64,000 bases of DNA from CAWFXC01 sp963819735 (GTDB lineage: Bacteria > Actinomycetota > Acidimicrobiia > IMCC26256 > DASPTH01): assembly GCA_963819735.1 (NCBI GenBank), contig CAWFXC010000001.1, positions 1,364,001 through 1,428,000 on the forward strand, written 5' to 3'. Numbering within the stretch: the first letter of the stretch is position 1; every line of letters begins with the position of its first letter. Shown here piece after piece: positions 8,397 to 18,535 of this stretch. The notes below the pieces were generated by a model. That model worked only from the letters and a program-made list of their open reading frames with translations, was not told where the DNA came from and did no database searches. The position numbers and the translations under genes are program-made.

Positions 8397-9230
8397 TCAA
8401 TGTTCCGCGGCACCGGGGTGGCCTGTCAAACCGCCGAAGGCCGCGCGCAATGCCGCTTCCGTCACGCGGTCCGCAGGAAAGAACGATTCGATGGCGAGCT
8501 CAGCCAGCGTGATGTCGCGTGCGGTGCCGAAGGTCGCGATGGTGCTGAAGAACGTGAGGAGATCGTCGCTCACGCGGAGTTCGAGCGGGACGAACATCAC
8601 CGTGTTCGGATCGGGCGCGACGGCGCGCGGGTTGGCCACTCCCGGATACCCGCGCAGCTCTTCGTAGAGCGCAGTGAGCGCGGCATCACCCGACAACGTC
8701 GCTTCGCGCTGGACCAACGTGAGCAGGTGCGTGCCGTACTCGGGTAGGTTGGCGATCCTCGGTGCGAGCCCGCCGGGATGCAGACTCACCCGCAGCGTGT
8801 TCACCGGCGGGGTGAGGAGCTCATCGGCCACGCCGTCGGTCAAGATCGCCTGCGCCGGACGGTTGGCCGCCACCAGCGTCCAGTGCCGATCGACGATCAC
8901 CGCGGGAAACGGCTCGTGGCCGGCGAGGATCTTGTCGAGCGCGTCACGGACCGGTGCCATCTCGGCCGCGTCGAGCGGTGTCTCGTGATAGTCGGGCGCG
9001 TACCCGGCCGCGAGCAACAGCGTGTTGCGCTCGCGTAGCGGTACGGCGAGGTGCTCGGCCAGATGCAGGAGCAGCTCGCGGCTGGGGCGGGAGCGGCCGG
9101 TCTCGACGAAGCTCAGGTGGCGGGCCGAAACCTCCGCCTCGACCGACAGATCGAGCTGGCTGAGGTGCCGGCGCCGGCGCCAGTCGCGCAGCAACGGCCC
9201 GGCTCCACGCGGCGGTGCGGCAACGCTCAT
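8397..9230 (-). CDS. XRE-family transcriptional regulator with MmyB-like ligand domain
   Basis: The product is a 277-residue DNA-binding regulator. An N-terminal Cro/CI helix-turn-helix spans about residues 10-65 (LLRDWRRRRHLSQLDLSVEAEVSARHLSFVETGRSRPS). It is followed by a MmyB-like PAS-type ligand-binding domain of about 170 residues (PAVIVDRHWTLVAANRPA). These regulators typically control a divergently transcribed small enzyme gene; here the divergent neighbour is a SnoaL-like protein at 9387. A longer frame begins at 9242, but that ATG lies inside a TATGGT -10-like hexamer spaced 7 nt from the ATG at 9230, so the shorter start is favoured and the message is probably leaderless. The effector is unknown. 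Confidence 0.87.
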   Translation of the reverse strand: MSVAAPPRGAGPLLRDWRRRRHLSQLDLSVEAEVSARHLSFVETGRSRPSRELLLHLAEHLAVPLRERNTLLLAAGYAPDYHETPLDAAEMAPVRDALDKILAGHEPFPAVIVDRHWTLVAANRPAQAILTDGVADELLTPPVNTLRVSLHPGGLAPRIANLPEYGTHLLTLVQREATLSGDAALTALYEELRGYPGVANPRAVAPDPNTVMFVPLELRVSDDLLTFFSTIATFGTARDITLAELAIESFFPADRVTEAALRAAFGGLTGHPGAAEH

Positions 9231-9237
9231 GCCGTCG

Positions 9238-9243
9238 ACCATA
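9238..9243 (-). promoter_or_regulatory. Candidate -10 element of the XRE/MmyB regulator gene
   Basis: On the minus strand this reads TATGGT, followed by 7 nt and then the ATG at 9230. It fits TANNNT and argues for leaderless transcription and for the shorter start. No -35 is evident. Confidence 0.4.
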
Positions 9244-9386
9244 ACTGCGACCGCGCGCCGGCGCCCTTACCTGTCACGTAATCGCACGGCGTCGAACCGT
9301 CCGTCACTGTTGCGTCAGTCGGCAACGCCGCCGACCGACCCGGATGAAGCCCGGGTGCAGCCAGGACGAAGACCAGGAGGTCCCCA

Positions 9387-9749
9387 ATGCACGATGTCAC
9401 CACCACCGTCGACGCGTACTTGGCCGCGTGGAACGAGCCCGACGTCTCCACGCGCGCCGAGTTGATCGAATCGGTCTGGGCCACCGACGGGCGCTACCTC
9501 GACCCGTTGCTCGAGGCCGACGGGCACGGCGCCATCAGCGAGATGGTCTCGGCGGTGCAGTCGCAGTACCCGGGCCAGCGGTTCCGCCGGCTGAGCGGCG
9601 TCGACGCGCACCACAACCAGGTTCGCTTCGCGTGGGAGCTCTCGGGCGACACCGGCGACGTGACCGTGCGCGGGATCGACATCGGGGAGATCGCCGACGA
9701 CGGGCGCCTCGTGCGCATCACCGGGTTCTTCGGCGAGCTGCCCGAGTAA
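9387..9749 (+). CDS. SnoaL-like / NTF2-fold protein
   Basis: The product is a 120-residue single-domain protein of the NTF2-like superfamily (SnoaL-type polyketide cyclase/isomerase fold). The N-terminal helix (VDAYLAAWNEPD), the conserved WATDGRYLDPL turn and the C-terminal strands (FAWELS, VRGIDIGEIADDGRLVRITGFF) are visible. Members are small cytosolic enzymes or binding proteins of varied function. A CAGGAGG ribosome site sits 7 nt before the ATG. The gene is divergent from the MmyB-type regulator at 8397-9230, which probably controls it, a pairing seen often in actinobacteria. It ends just before a strong terminator. Confidence 0.85.
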   Translation: MHDVTTTVDAYLAAWNEPDVSTRAELIESVWATDGRYLDPLLEADGHGAISEMVSAVQSQYPGQRFRRLSGVDAHHNQVRFAWELSGDTGDVTVRGIDIGEIADDGRLVRITGFFGELPE

Positions 9750-9751
9750 CC

Positions 9752-9789
9752 GACGGCGTCACCCGCCCACGCGGGCGGGTGACGCCGTC
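9752..9789. terminator. Bidirectional terminator hairpin
   Basis: There is a perfect 17-bp inverted repeat, arms 9752-9768 and 9773-9789, with a 4-nt loop (ACGC). It lies between convergent genes: the SnoaL-like gene ends at 9749 and the DUF5666 gene ends at 9821. There is no long T-run, but the stem is exceptionally stable. Confidence 0.85.
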
Positions 9790-9820
9790 AACTCTGAATG
9801 AAGGAGCCCGCGGCTTCGGT

Positions 9821-10747
9821 TCAGATCGATCCGTTGCCGGCACTGGTGGTGGTGTTGGATCCGCCACCGTTGCCCCCGCCGAACCGACCGCCGCCGAACC
9901 CGCCGAAGCCCGCGGTGCACGCGCCGTTCACGGGCGACGAGATCGTCACGTTGGTCGCGTTGACCGCGCCCGACACGAGCGGCCCGCGTGCGGTCACACA
10001 CGATCCGACGGTCAGGTCGGCCGCAGTGCCGGCGACGGTCTGCGAGATGTTCGTCGACGACGTGAGGCTGACGGTGACGTCCTTCGTCGTGGTCTTCGGC
10101 TTGGCGTTCTTCTTGGTCGGCCGCGTGAACGTGGTCGCCTTGACGACCATCTTGTCGCCCGACACCGACTGCACCGGGCCGAACGCGATACCCAGGTTCT
10201 TCAGGCGGTTCGCGTTCGCGCCGGCGGGGCGCTCACCGTTGCCGAAGTTCGGCCGTTGGCCGGTGCCACCACCGAACCGACCTCCGCCCCCGGCGCCGCC
10301 CGCACCGCCGGGCCCACCGCCCGCGCCGCGGGTGCACCCGGTCGACGCCGCCGCCGTCACCGAGACGTTGGCTGCTTTGATGCCCTTGTTCGCGGTGGTT
10401 CCCGTCACCGTGACGCAATCACCCACTGCGATGCTGCTCGCGGTGCCGGTCTCGCGCTTCTCGAACGACGTCGTGCCCGCGACCACGACGGTGGTCTCGC
10501 TGTTCGCGTTGCTCACCTGCAACGACGAGCCGTCGATGCTGGTGACGGAGCCGGTGGCGAACTGGCCTGCGTTCGGCGCCGCGGTCTGCGCATTGGCCGC
10601 GGTCGCGAACAGTGCCAGCGCGATGGCGAGGCCCCCGATGACCGCGCCCGACGCGGCGATCCGAGCCCGGCGTACGCGGTGGTGCCGCCGCACGGACGAG
10701 CCGGACGCCGATTCGGTGAGCTCTGGTTGTGAGCGATGAGCGGACAT
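9821..10747 (-). CDS. DUF5666-type secreted Gly-rich protein
   Basis: The product is a 308-residue exported protein. The N-terminus has a basic region (RRHHRVRRARIAAS) followed by a hydrophobic segment (GAVIGGLAIALALFATAANA) that acts as signal peptide or membrane anchor. Two similar beta-rich modules follow, each of the form GSVTSIDGSSLQVSN...GDCVTVTG and GPVQSVSGDKMVVKA...GSCVTARG, typical of DUF5666. A Gly-rich linker separates them and a Gly/Phe-rich tail (GFGGFGGGRFGGGNGGG) ends the protein. An AGAGGAG ribosome site supports the ATG at 10747. It is the last gene of the MacAB-like operon, 52 bases after the adaptor, and probably works with it at the cell envelope. Molecular function is unknown. 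Confidence 0.75.
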   Translation of the reverse strand: MSAHRSQPELTESASGSSVRRHHRVRRARIAASGAVIGGLAIALALFATAANAQTAAPNAGQFATGSVTSIDGSSLQVSNANSETTVVVAGTTSFEKRETGTASSIAVGDCVTVTGTTANKGIKAANVSVTAAASTGCTRGAGGGPGGAGGAGGGGRFGGGTGQRPNFGNGERPAGANANRLKNLGIAFGPVQSVSGDKMVVKATTFTRPTKKNAKPKTTTKDVTVSLTSSTNISQTVAGTAADLTVGSCVTARGPLVSGAVNATNVTISSPVNGACTAGFGGFGGGRFGGGNGGGSNTTTSAGNGSI

Positions 10748-10799
10748 GTTGCTGTACTCCTCTGTCGTCGCGGAAGGCAGCGCCCCCCGACGGTTCCAA

Positions 10800-12668
10800 T
10801 CAGCGCGTGCGGTTCCCGCCGCCGCCGAAACCACCACCGCCGAAGCCCCCGGCGCCGCCGAAGCCGCCGCCGCCGAAGCCTCCGAAGCGAGAGGTGCCAC
10901 TGTTCTGGGTCGCGTTGGTCGACGCGGTGGCCGAGCTCGGCAGCGCGGCCGAGACGTTGGCCAGCACGACCTGCTCGCCCGGCTTCACGCCGCTCTTGAT
11001 CTCGGTCCACGTGTTCCCGAGCACACCCACCTGCACGGCCACTCGCGTCGCGTTGCCGCCGTCGAGCACGGTGACGAAGTGCCGGGCACCCGTCGTCGTG
11101 ATCGCCGAGGTCGGCACCGCGAGCGCCGACTTCGCGTTCCCGGTCATGATCGAGACGGTGCCGGTCGCACCGTTGTTCAACTTCGCGTTGGGGTTCGTGA
11201 GGCCGACCACGACCCGGTAGCTGGTCGTGGTGGTCGAGCTCGGGTCGGGCATCACCGAGATGGAGACGACCTTGCCGGTGATGTCGGTGTGCGATCCGTC
11301 GGGCAGCACGGTGGCCACCTGGCCGACCGCCACCGCGGTGAGCTTGTCGACCCCGACCGTCGTCGAGACCTCGTAACCCCCGGTGCCCTGCACCACGATG
11401 TTCTCGGTCGAGGACCCGCTGGTGACGGAGTCACCCACGTTCATGTTGACCGCGACGACGGTTCCCGCGATCGGGCTCGCGATCGTCGCTTGCGCGACTC
11501 CCTGCTGCGCCGCCAGCACCGCGAGTGCGGCGGCGTCGACTGCCTTCTGGTACGCCACGAGATCGGCGGCGCTCGGCGACGAGGAAGCCGACGACGAGGA
11601 ACGGCCGGAACTCGCGCCGGTCGAACCCGAACCCGCCGCGCTCGAACCCGTCCCGCCGGAAGCACCCGACGTCGATCCGGTTCCGGTGCGCCCGCCGGTC
11701 CCGCTGTTGCCGCCGCTCGGGGTCGTCGGGGTGGTGGGAGTCGTCGGGGTGGTGGGAGTCGTCGGCGTGGTGGGCGTCTGCGCGGCGCGTTGGGCGAGCA
11801 GCGTGTCGAGCGCGGTCGATGCCGTCGCCAGGGCCTGCTGCGCCGTGCTCACCGCGGTCTGCGCGGTGCTCACCGCCTGGATCGCGGTCTGACACGCGGT
11901 GAGGTCACCGGCACTCGGGCTCCCGCCACCGACCGGAGCGCACACCGTGGTGGCCGAGTTCAACGCCGTCATCGACGCGGTCATCGCACTGTCGACGTTC
12001 TGTTGCGCGGTGAGCACCGCCTGCTGGGCCGAGGTGAGCGCGGGGTCGACCGGCGCCACGGCCAGCACGATTCGGCTCGTGCTCGCCGAGCGCACTGCGC
12101 TCAGCGACGCGGAGCCGGAACCGGAGGACGAGCCCGAGGATCCGCCCGCGCTCCCGCCCCCGGTACCACCACTGCTGCCGCCGAGGCCGGAGACGCTCTC
12201 GCCCGCGAGCGCCTTCGAGAGAGTCAGCTGATCCTGCGCCAGCGTCGCCTGCTTGCTGTGCAACGTCTGCATCAGCGAGGTCGTGTCGAGCGACGCCAAC
12301 GTGCCGCTCGCTCCCACCGCGTCGCCGATCTTCACGTTCACCGACGACACGGTCCCGCTCACGGGGAACGCCACCGTGGCCTGCGACACCGGCTCGATGG
12401 TCGCCACGCCGGTCAACTCCGCGTCGACGTCGTGGTTGCCCGCGGCGACCGTGCGGTAGCTCGCACCCTGCGAACCGAACGCGTTCGCGGCGACGACTCC
12501 GCTGACGATCAGCGCGAGGACGACGAGGGCGATCACGGTGATCCCCACGCGTCGCCGCCACCAGGGCTTCGCCGGTGCAGGGCCGGACGATTCCGGGAAC
12601 AGGGCGGCGAGCCGGCGGTCGGCGCTCGTGGTGCCAGCAGCAGAGATGGACGAGGCGGGCACGGTCAC
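10800..12668 (-). CDS. MacA/HlyD-type periplasmic adaptor protein (second adaptor)
   Basis: The product is a 622-residue membrane-fusion protein. One membrane segment lies at about residues 43-63 (VGITVIALVVLALIVSGVVAA). A biotinyl-lipoyl-like half (VAFPVSGTVSSVNVKIGDAVGASG) follows, then a long alpha-helical hairpin region, the second lipoyl half (ASPIAGTVVAVNMNVGDSV) and a beta-barrel/MPD-like C-terminal domain. The hairpin region is interrupted by Ser/Gly-rich and TTP-repeat low-complexity stretches. The C-terminus is Phe/Gly-rich. It overlaps the permease gene by 4 bases. Adaptors of this kind couple an ABC transporter to export across the envelope. At 622 residues it is far longer than the usual 350-450 because of the low-complexity insertions. 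Confidence 0.85.
   Translation of the reverse strand: MTVPASSISAAGTTSADRRLAALFPESSGPAPAKPWWRRRVGITVIALVVLALIVSGVVAANAFGSQGASYRTVAAGNHDVDAELTGVATIEPVSQATVAFPVSGTVSSVNVKIGDAVGASGTLASLDTTSLMQTLHSKQATLAQDQLTLSKALAGESVSGLGGSSGGTGGGSAGGSSGSSSGSGSASLSAVRSASTSRIVLAVAPVDPALTSAQQAVLTAQQNVDSAMTASMTALNSATTVCAPVGGGSPSAGDLTACQTAIQAVSTAQTAVSTAQQALATASTALDTLLAQRAAQTPTTPTTPTTPTTPTTPTTPSGGNSGTGGRTGTGSTSGASGGTGSSAAGSGSTGASSGRSSSSASSSPSAADLVAYQKAVDAAALAVLAAQQGVAQATIASPIAGTVVAVNMNVGDSVTSGSSTENIVVQGTGGYEVSTTVGVDKLTAVAVGQVATVLPDGSHTDITGKVVSISVMPDPSSTTTTSYRVVVGLTNPNAKLNNGATGTVSIMTGNAKSALAVPTSAITTTGARHFVTVLDGGNATRVAVQVGVLGNTWTEIKSGVKPGEQVVLANVSAALPSSATASTNATQNSGTSRFGGFGGGGFGGAGGFGGGGFGGGGNRTR
11722..11775 (-). repeat. 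18-bp tandem repeat encoding (Thr-Thr-Pro)n
   Basis: Three adjacent 18-bp units (plus-strand form GTCGTCGGGGTGGTGGGA, the third with two changes) lie inside the adaptor gene. They encode a Pro-Thr-Thr repeat in the helical-hairpin region. This is a likely slippage-prone linker. Confidence 0.85.
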
Positions 12669-13896
12669 TCGCTCCTCAGTGCGTCGATCGGCGCGAGCTT
12701 GGCGGCGCGCGACGCCGGGTACACCCCGAACACGACACCGATGCCCATCGCCACGACGATCGCCGCCAACGCCGCCGGCACCGAGATGATCACGCGCGAA
12801 TCGGTGAAGTGGGGCAGCAGGACCGCGCCGACGATCCCGAGGGCGACGCCGAGCACGCCGCCCGCGAGCCCGAGCACCGACGCCTCCACGAGGAACTGCC
12901 GGCGGATGAGATTGGGGCGGGCGCCGATGGCCTTGCGCACCCCGATCTCACGGATGCGCTCGGTGACCGACACCAACATGATGTTCATCACGCCGATCCC
13001 GCCGACGAGCAACGCGATGACCGCGATCCCGCCGAGCATGACCGTCAGCGTGTCGTCGACCGAGTTGGCGGCGGCGAGGATCGACTGCTGCGTAGCGATG
13101 GAGAAATCCGCGTTGGCCGCGGTCGTGATCTTGTGCGTGTTCAGTAGCAGCGCGTTCGACTCCTGGTACGCGGCCGACAACGTGCCCGACGACGTGGCCT
13201 TCACGTAGATCGAGCTGACCGAGTTGCGGTTGATCCCACCGACGAGTCGCTGCGCGTAGGTGGTGAGCGGAACCACGGCCAGGTCGTTGTTCGAGGCGTC
13301 CTCCGAGGAGCTCAACGGCTGCAGCACGCCGACCACCTCGAGCTTCACGCCGTTGTCGCTGACTTCCTGTCCGATGGGCGATACCGCACCGAACAGCTCC
13401 TGCGCCGTGTCGGGGCCGAGCACCACGACGGCGGCCGCGCTCTGTTCGTCGGCCGCGTCGATGAACCGCCCGGACGAGACGCCCCGCGTCCGCACCGTGC
13501 TCCACGCCGGGGTCGTACCGGTGAGGGTCGTCGTCCAGTTGGTGGTGTCGTAGAGCAACGACGCCGACGACGTCGACACCGGGGCGACGGTCTGGATGTC
13601 GGGCGCCACGGCGTGGTTCCCGAGCGCCTGGGAGTCCTGCACCGTGAGGGTCGAGGAGCTACCGAATCCGCCGCGCGTACCGGTGGAGCTCGTCGTGCTC
13701 CCAGGCGAGATCACCAGCAGGTTGGTGCCCAGCTCGTTGATCTGGTCCTGCACCTTCGCCTTCGCACCTTCGCCCAGACCGACGGTGAGCACCACCGCGG
13801 TGATGCCGATGAGGATCCCGAGCGTCGTCAGCGCCGAGCGCAAGCGGTGGGTACGGACCGCCTCGGTGGCCGTGCGGAGCGTGTCGCGCCAGGTCA

Positions 13897-13897
<1 letters not shown>
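12665..13897 (-). CDS. MacB-like ABC transporter permease (FtsX family)
   Basis: The product is a 410-residue inner-membrane permease. The N-terminal membrane helix (LRSALTTLGILIGITAVVLTVGLG) is followed by a large extracytoplasmic MacB-type domain (about residues 40-280). Three further helices come near the C-terminus (VMLGGIAVIALLVGGIGVMNIMLVSV and two after), ending in GVYPASRAAKLAPIDALRSE, the family signature end. The GIGVMNIMLVSVTERIREIGVRKAIGA coupling segment is typical of FtsX-type permeases. It overlaps both the ATPase gene and the adaptor gene, so it belongs to one tightly coupled operon. In MacAB-type systems it transmits ATP-driven motion to the adaptor; the substrate here is unknown. 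Confidence 0.9.
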
Positions 13898-14666
<769 letters not shown>

Positions 14667-14670
<4 letters not shown>

Positions 14671-16232
14671 CCGGCGCCGCCTCCGGTCGTGCCGCCAGCG
14701 CCCCGGGTGAACCCGCCGGCGCCACCGGTGAAGCCACCGCCGCCGGTGCGTCCCGCCCCGCCGAAGAGGCTCGGGATCGAGATGATCACCTTGTCACCGA
14801 CCTTGAGGCCGGACGTGATCTCGGTCTCGCCACCACCGGTCGCCCCGGTCTTCACCGTGCGAGTCTCGGTGGCGCCGTTGACCGTCCCGCCGGTCGCGAC
14901 CACCACGGTCGAGGTGCCGTCGCTCGCGGTCGTCACCGCGCGGGTCGGGACCTCGATGACGTTGTCGCTCGCGCTCGTCGTGATGGCGCCGGTGACGGTC
15001 GCGCCGACGTAGAAGTTGTTGGCGTCGGCGTTGAAGCTGATGGTGACCGGGTACTCGGCAACACCTGAGCTCGCGCTGGCCACTTTGCTCACCGTGCTGA
15101 CGACGCCGGTGGCTGACGGGCCCGCTGCCGCGGTGGAGCCGGTCGACGACGCTCCACCGGTGGTACCGGTGCCGCCCGTCGCGCCCCCGCCCCCGAAGCC
15201 ACCACCTCCACCACCACCGCCGAAGCCGAGCGCGGCGGCGATGCCACCGAAGCGGCCTGTCGTCGCGGCCGCGGTCGTCACCGTCACGGTTGCGTTCTGG
15301 CCCACGGCGACGCGGTCGATGTCGCTGCTCCCCACCGAGAGGGCGACGGTGTACTTGCCCTTGCTGACCACCTGGATCTGCGGCGTCGAGGACGATGAGG
15401 AGGAGGAAGAGCTGGAGCTCCCGCCGACCGCGGCCGCGAGACCGCCGGTGCCCGAGCTCGAGCCGAGATTCGACGAGGAACGGCCGGAGCCACTGCTCGT
15501 ACCGGTCGCGGTGGTGCCGCCGCTCCCGCCGCTCGAGAGCTGCTCACCGACGGTGACGTTCACCTGGGAGACGGTGCCGTTGAACGTCGCTACCAACTTG
15601 GCGCCGGCGAGCGCCTGCACCGCGTTGGTGAGCGAGTCGTTCGCCGAGGTGAGACTCGTCTGGTCGGCGGTGATCTGGTCGGAGGATGCGCCGGACGCCT
15701 GGTCGTCGGAGAGCTTGGCCTGCGCGCTGGCGACCGTGGCCTCCGCCGCGCTCACGCTCGACGCCAACGACGCGGAATCGACGGTGGCGAGGACCTCGCC
15801 CGCGGTCACGGTGTCACCCGCGGCCACGTTGACCGCGGTGACCGTGCCCGACGAGGTGAAGCTCAGGTCGTCGGTCTGGGCCGCCGCGATCGTGCCGGTC
15901 GCGGAGACCGCGTTGCTGATCGAACCGCGCGTGACGGTGACGAGCTGTTTGGTGGTGGTGGCGGCAGTCGCGCTCGACCCACCGTTGGAACGAACCGCGA
16001 ACCACCAGATGCCGCCGACCGCGAGCACAACCACCAGCGGGATGATCACGCGCGGGCGCCGCAGCCAGTGCGTCCAGCCCGAATCGGAGCCCGACGCCGC
16101 GGGCCCCGAGCTCGTTGGCTCCGGCTCGGAGCTCGACGGGGAAGTCGCCTCACTGGTCGACGGGGTGCTCGACGGTGAGCTCGGCGCGGAGCTCGATACT
16201 GGGTCCGGTTCGGACCGCACAGCCTCGGTCAT
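14667..16232 (-). CDS. MacA/HlyD-type periplasmic adaptor protein (first adaptor)
   Basis: The product is a 521-residue membrane-fusion protein heading the operon. A Ser/Pro/Glu-rich cytoplasmic N-terminus of about 50 residues precedes one membrane segment (VIIPLVVVLAVGGIWWFAV). A lipoyl half (LSFTSSGTVTAVNVAAGDTVTAGEVLATVD), a short helical hairpin, a second half (VATFNGTVSQVNVTVGEQL) and beta-barrel domains follow, interspersed with Ser-runs and Gly-rich stretches (a run of Gly around residues 330-350). The tail is Gly-rich. It is a different protein from the second adaptor at 10800-12668. Having two distinct adaptors flanking one ATPase/permease pair is unusual. A perfect inverted repeat lies in its upstream region and may be the operator of the operon. 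Confidence 0.85.
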
Positions 16233-16284
16233 GCAACCAACTGTGCTGTACGTGCCTGGGAGATTCCCGAGAGCCTCATCTGTC

Positions 16285-16312
16285 TTTCCGCAGGGTCACG
16301 ACACTGCGGAAA
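16285..16312. promoter_or_regulatory. Perfect 9-bp inverted repeat, candidate operator of the MacAB-like operon
   Basis: TTTCCGCAG (16285-16293) and CTGCGGAAA (16304-16312) are perfect reverse complements separated by 10 nt. They lie 53-80 bases upstream of the first adaptor gene start (16232, minus strand), in the only non-coding gap of this block. The geometry (two half-sites about 19 bp centre to centre) suits a dimeric regulator; a cruciform or hairpin is the alternative. Confidence 0.55.
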
Positions 16313-16424
16313 GCGGGCTCCGGGCGGGGTGTGCGAGCACGTCACCCACCCGTCGGCAACGGGTCCGAGCATGGTAGCGGCCCGTTCCGCCGCGTTGTAC
16401 GCGCGCTCCGAACCGACCGCACTC

Positions 16425-16446
16425 GACCACGCAGTTCCGCGTGGTC
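16425..16446 (-). terminator. Hairpin at the 3' end of the GT39 gene
   Basis: GACCACGC (16425-16432) and GCGTGGTC (16439-16446) form a perfect 8-bp stem with a 6-nt loop, overlapping the stop codon of the minus-strand GT39 gene. No T-run follows, so termination is a guess based on position and stem strength. Confidence 0.4.
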
Positions 16447-18535
16447 AGGACACGATGGCGGTTCCGGTCCCGGCGGCCCGGAGCAGCGCGGCCTTGCCCT
16501 TGCAGTCGTAAAGACCGCTCGTGCCGGTGCCGCCCCACCTGGCCGAGTCCACCGGCGCGCACGCAAGCGATACCGCGTTCGCCAACCCCGTCCCGCCACC
16601 GGAGCCGCCGAACCCGCCGAACCCGCCGCCCGCGGCGATAAAGCGCAGCTTGCCCTGCTCCACCAGATCGGCGACGCGGGCCGCAGTCCCGGCCGGGTCA
16701 CTCCCGCTGAACCCGCCCAGGGCGACGACCGAATAGCCGTCGATGATTGCGCTCGACGCCTGCATCGAACTGTCCACCGCGACGATCCACCGTTGCCCGC
16801 GGTCCTGCGACTGCAACCATCGCAACTCGGCCGACGACAGGCCGCCGCCACCGAATCCACCGCCACCCGGTACACCACCGCCCGGTGCACCACCGGCGAA
16901 CCCTCCTCCCCCACCGAATCCGCCGCCCGCGGCCGCGCCCGGGGCGCCCACACCACCGGACCCCGGCCCCGGGAACCCACCACCGCCCGGGAACCCACCG
17001 GCCCGCGCGGTCTGGCCCGAAGACGTCGGCCGGGCATCGGGGAATGTGCCGCTCTGCGCGTGCTGCACGCCGGCGAGCGACCACGCCGCGGGCGCCGCGA
17101 GCACCACGACCGCGATCCCGCCGAGCGCGCCCCACACGACCGCGCGTGATTTCGGCTGTCGCCACAACAGGACCGCGACGACCGCCACGCCAAGCACCGC
17201 GCCGACGGGCACCGCGACGCGCAACCACGTCCACGCGTCGACCCGATCGAGGAACACCAGTTGCAACCACGCGGTCGCGACGACCGCGAGGGCCGCCACG
17301 ACGCGCCCCGCCATCTTGGCCTCGCGCACCTGCGCGACCCCGATGCCGACGAGCGCGGCGAGCGCGGGAGCCAGCAACGACACGTAGTAGTTGTGGTACA
17401 CGCCCTTGGCGAACGCGAACACGAAATAGACGACGACCGCCCAGCCGATCCACATGATCAGTGAACCCAACCGGGCGTCGCGCACCCGCCGCCGGGCCGC
17501 GGTGATCACCCCCGCGAACGCCGAGACCAGCGCGACGGGGAACAGCCACATCACCTGATCGCCCATTCCGTTGTTGAACAGTCGGAGCAGACCCGTGGCG
17601 CCACCGAACTGGTTGATGCCGCCTCCACCGCCGAACACTCCCCCGGGACCGCCGCCGAACGCGTTCCCACCCGGACCAGCCGTTGCGCCGGTGATGCGCC
17701 CGAACCCGTCGTACCCGAACACGAGATCGAGCGCGCTGCCGTCCGTGCTCCCACCGATCCATGGTCGATCGGCGAGTGACCGGAGGTCGACGAGCGCGAC
17801 CCAGCCGATGGCCACGACGAAGAACGCCGCCGCCCCGGCGAGACAGTGGAGCGTGCGCTTCCGCCACGGGCCCGGCGCCGCGACGAGGTACGCACCCCAC
17901 AATCCCGGCATCACGATGCCCGCGGCCAACAGCTTGGTGAGGAACCCGAAGCCGCAGCACACGCCGGCCAGCACCATCCAGCGCACCCGGCCGCCGGCGA
18001 TGCCCTTCTGGACCGCCCACGCCGCCAGCACCACCGCCAACACCAACGTGGCGTCGGGGTTGTTGCTCCGGCTCACCGCGACGATCGCGGGCGTGAGCGC
18101 GAGTGCGACACCGGCGACGATCCCGGCGGTGCGCCCCCACGCGCGGCGGACGGTCAACATCAGGAACCACACCGCGAGCGCGCCGCACACCGCCGACGGC
18201 AGGAGCAGCGACCACGAGCTGAAGCCGAAGATGCGGACCGACAGTGCCTGGAGCCAGAGCGCGGCCGGCGGCTTGTCGACGGTGATCCAGCCTCCGGGAT
18301 CCAACGAGCCGTAGAAGAAGTTGTGCCAGTTGACGGTCATGGACCGCACCGCGGCCGAATAGAACGTGTTGGCGTAGCCGTTGCGATCGAGGGCCCAGGC
18401 GAAGAGCGCGAGCGCGCCCGACGCAGTGAGCAGCTCTGCCCAGTTCCTCAGGAACCAGGATGGTCTCGGGCGCTCGGAGACCGCCGGCGGTCCGCCCGCG
18501 TCGTCGGCTCGCTCGATCGTCGCGGTTGCGGTCAC
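16445..18535 (-). CDS. GT39-family membrane glycosyltransferase with Gly-rich insertion
   Basis: The product is a 696-residue polytopic protein resembling the PMT/ArnT-like glycosyltransferases of the YkcB type. These use a lipid-linked sugar on the outer face of the membrane. The first extracytoplasmic loop carries the acidic catalytic region and DPGGWITVDKPPAALWLQAL, a hallmark of the family. About 10-11 membrane helices follow. Two very Gly-rich stretches interrupt the protein (around GGVFGGGGGINQFGG, and a longer one before LSSAELRWLQSQDRGQRW). The C-terminal soluble domain (WIVAVDSSMQASSAIIDGYSVVALGGFSGSDP) matches the YkcA/B-type C-terminal domain. The GTG start overlaps the GT2-GtrA stop (GTGA), so the two genes are coupled. 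Confidence 0.88.
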   Translation of the reverse strand: MTATATIERADDAGGPPAVSERPRPSWFLRNWAELLTASGALALFAWALDRNGYANTFYSAAVRSMTVNWHNFFYGSLDPGGWITVDKPPAALWLQALSVRIFGFSSWSLLLPSAVCGALAVWFLMLTVRRAWGRTAGIVAGVALALTPAIVAVSRSNNPDATLVLAVVLAAWAVQKGIAGGRVRWMVLAGVCCGFGFLTKLLAAGIVMPGLWGAYLVAAPGPWRKRTLHCLAGAAAFFVVAIGWVALVDLRSLADRPWIGGSTDGSALDLVFGYDGFGRITGATAGPGGNAFGGGPGGVFGGGGGINQFGGATGLLRLFNNGMGDQVMWLFPVALVSAFAGVITAARRRVRDARLGSLIMWIGWAVVVYFVFAFAKGVYHNYYVSLLAPALAALVGIGVAQVREAKMAGRVVAALAVVATAWLQLVFLDRVDAWTWLRVAVPVGAVLGVAVVAVLLWRQPKSRAVVWGALGGIAVVVLAAPAAWSLAGVQHAQSGTFPDARPTSSGQTARAGGFPGGGGFPGPGSGGVGAPGAAAGGGFGGGGGFAGGAPGGGVPGGGGFGGGGLSSAELRWLQSQDRGQRWIVAVDSSMQASSAIIDGYSVVALGGFSGSDPAGTAARVADLVEQGKLRFIAAGGGFGGFGGSGGGTGLANAVSLACAPVDSARWGGTGTSGLYDCKGKAALLRAAGTGTAIVS

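Noticed and set aside
11722..11775. CRISPR or binding-site array
   Set aside because: The repeat is contiguous, 18 bp, and encodes a Thr-Thr-Pro linker in the adaptor.
10746..13208. 820-codon plus-strand frame opposite the adaptor and permease genes
   Set aside because: It is His/Arg/Gly-rich with no motifs; the minus-strand genes have membrane segments and lipoyl motifs.
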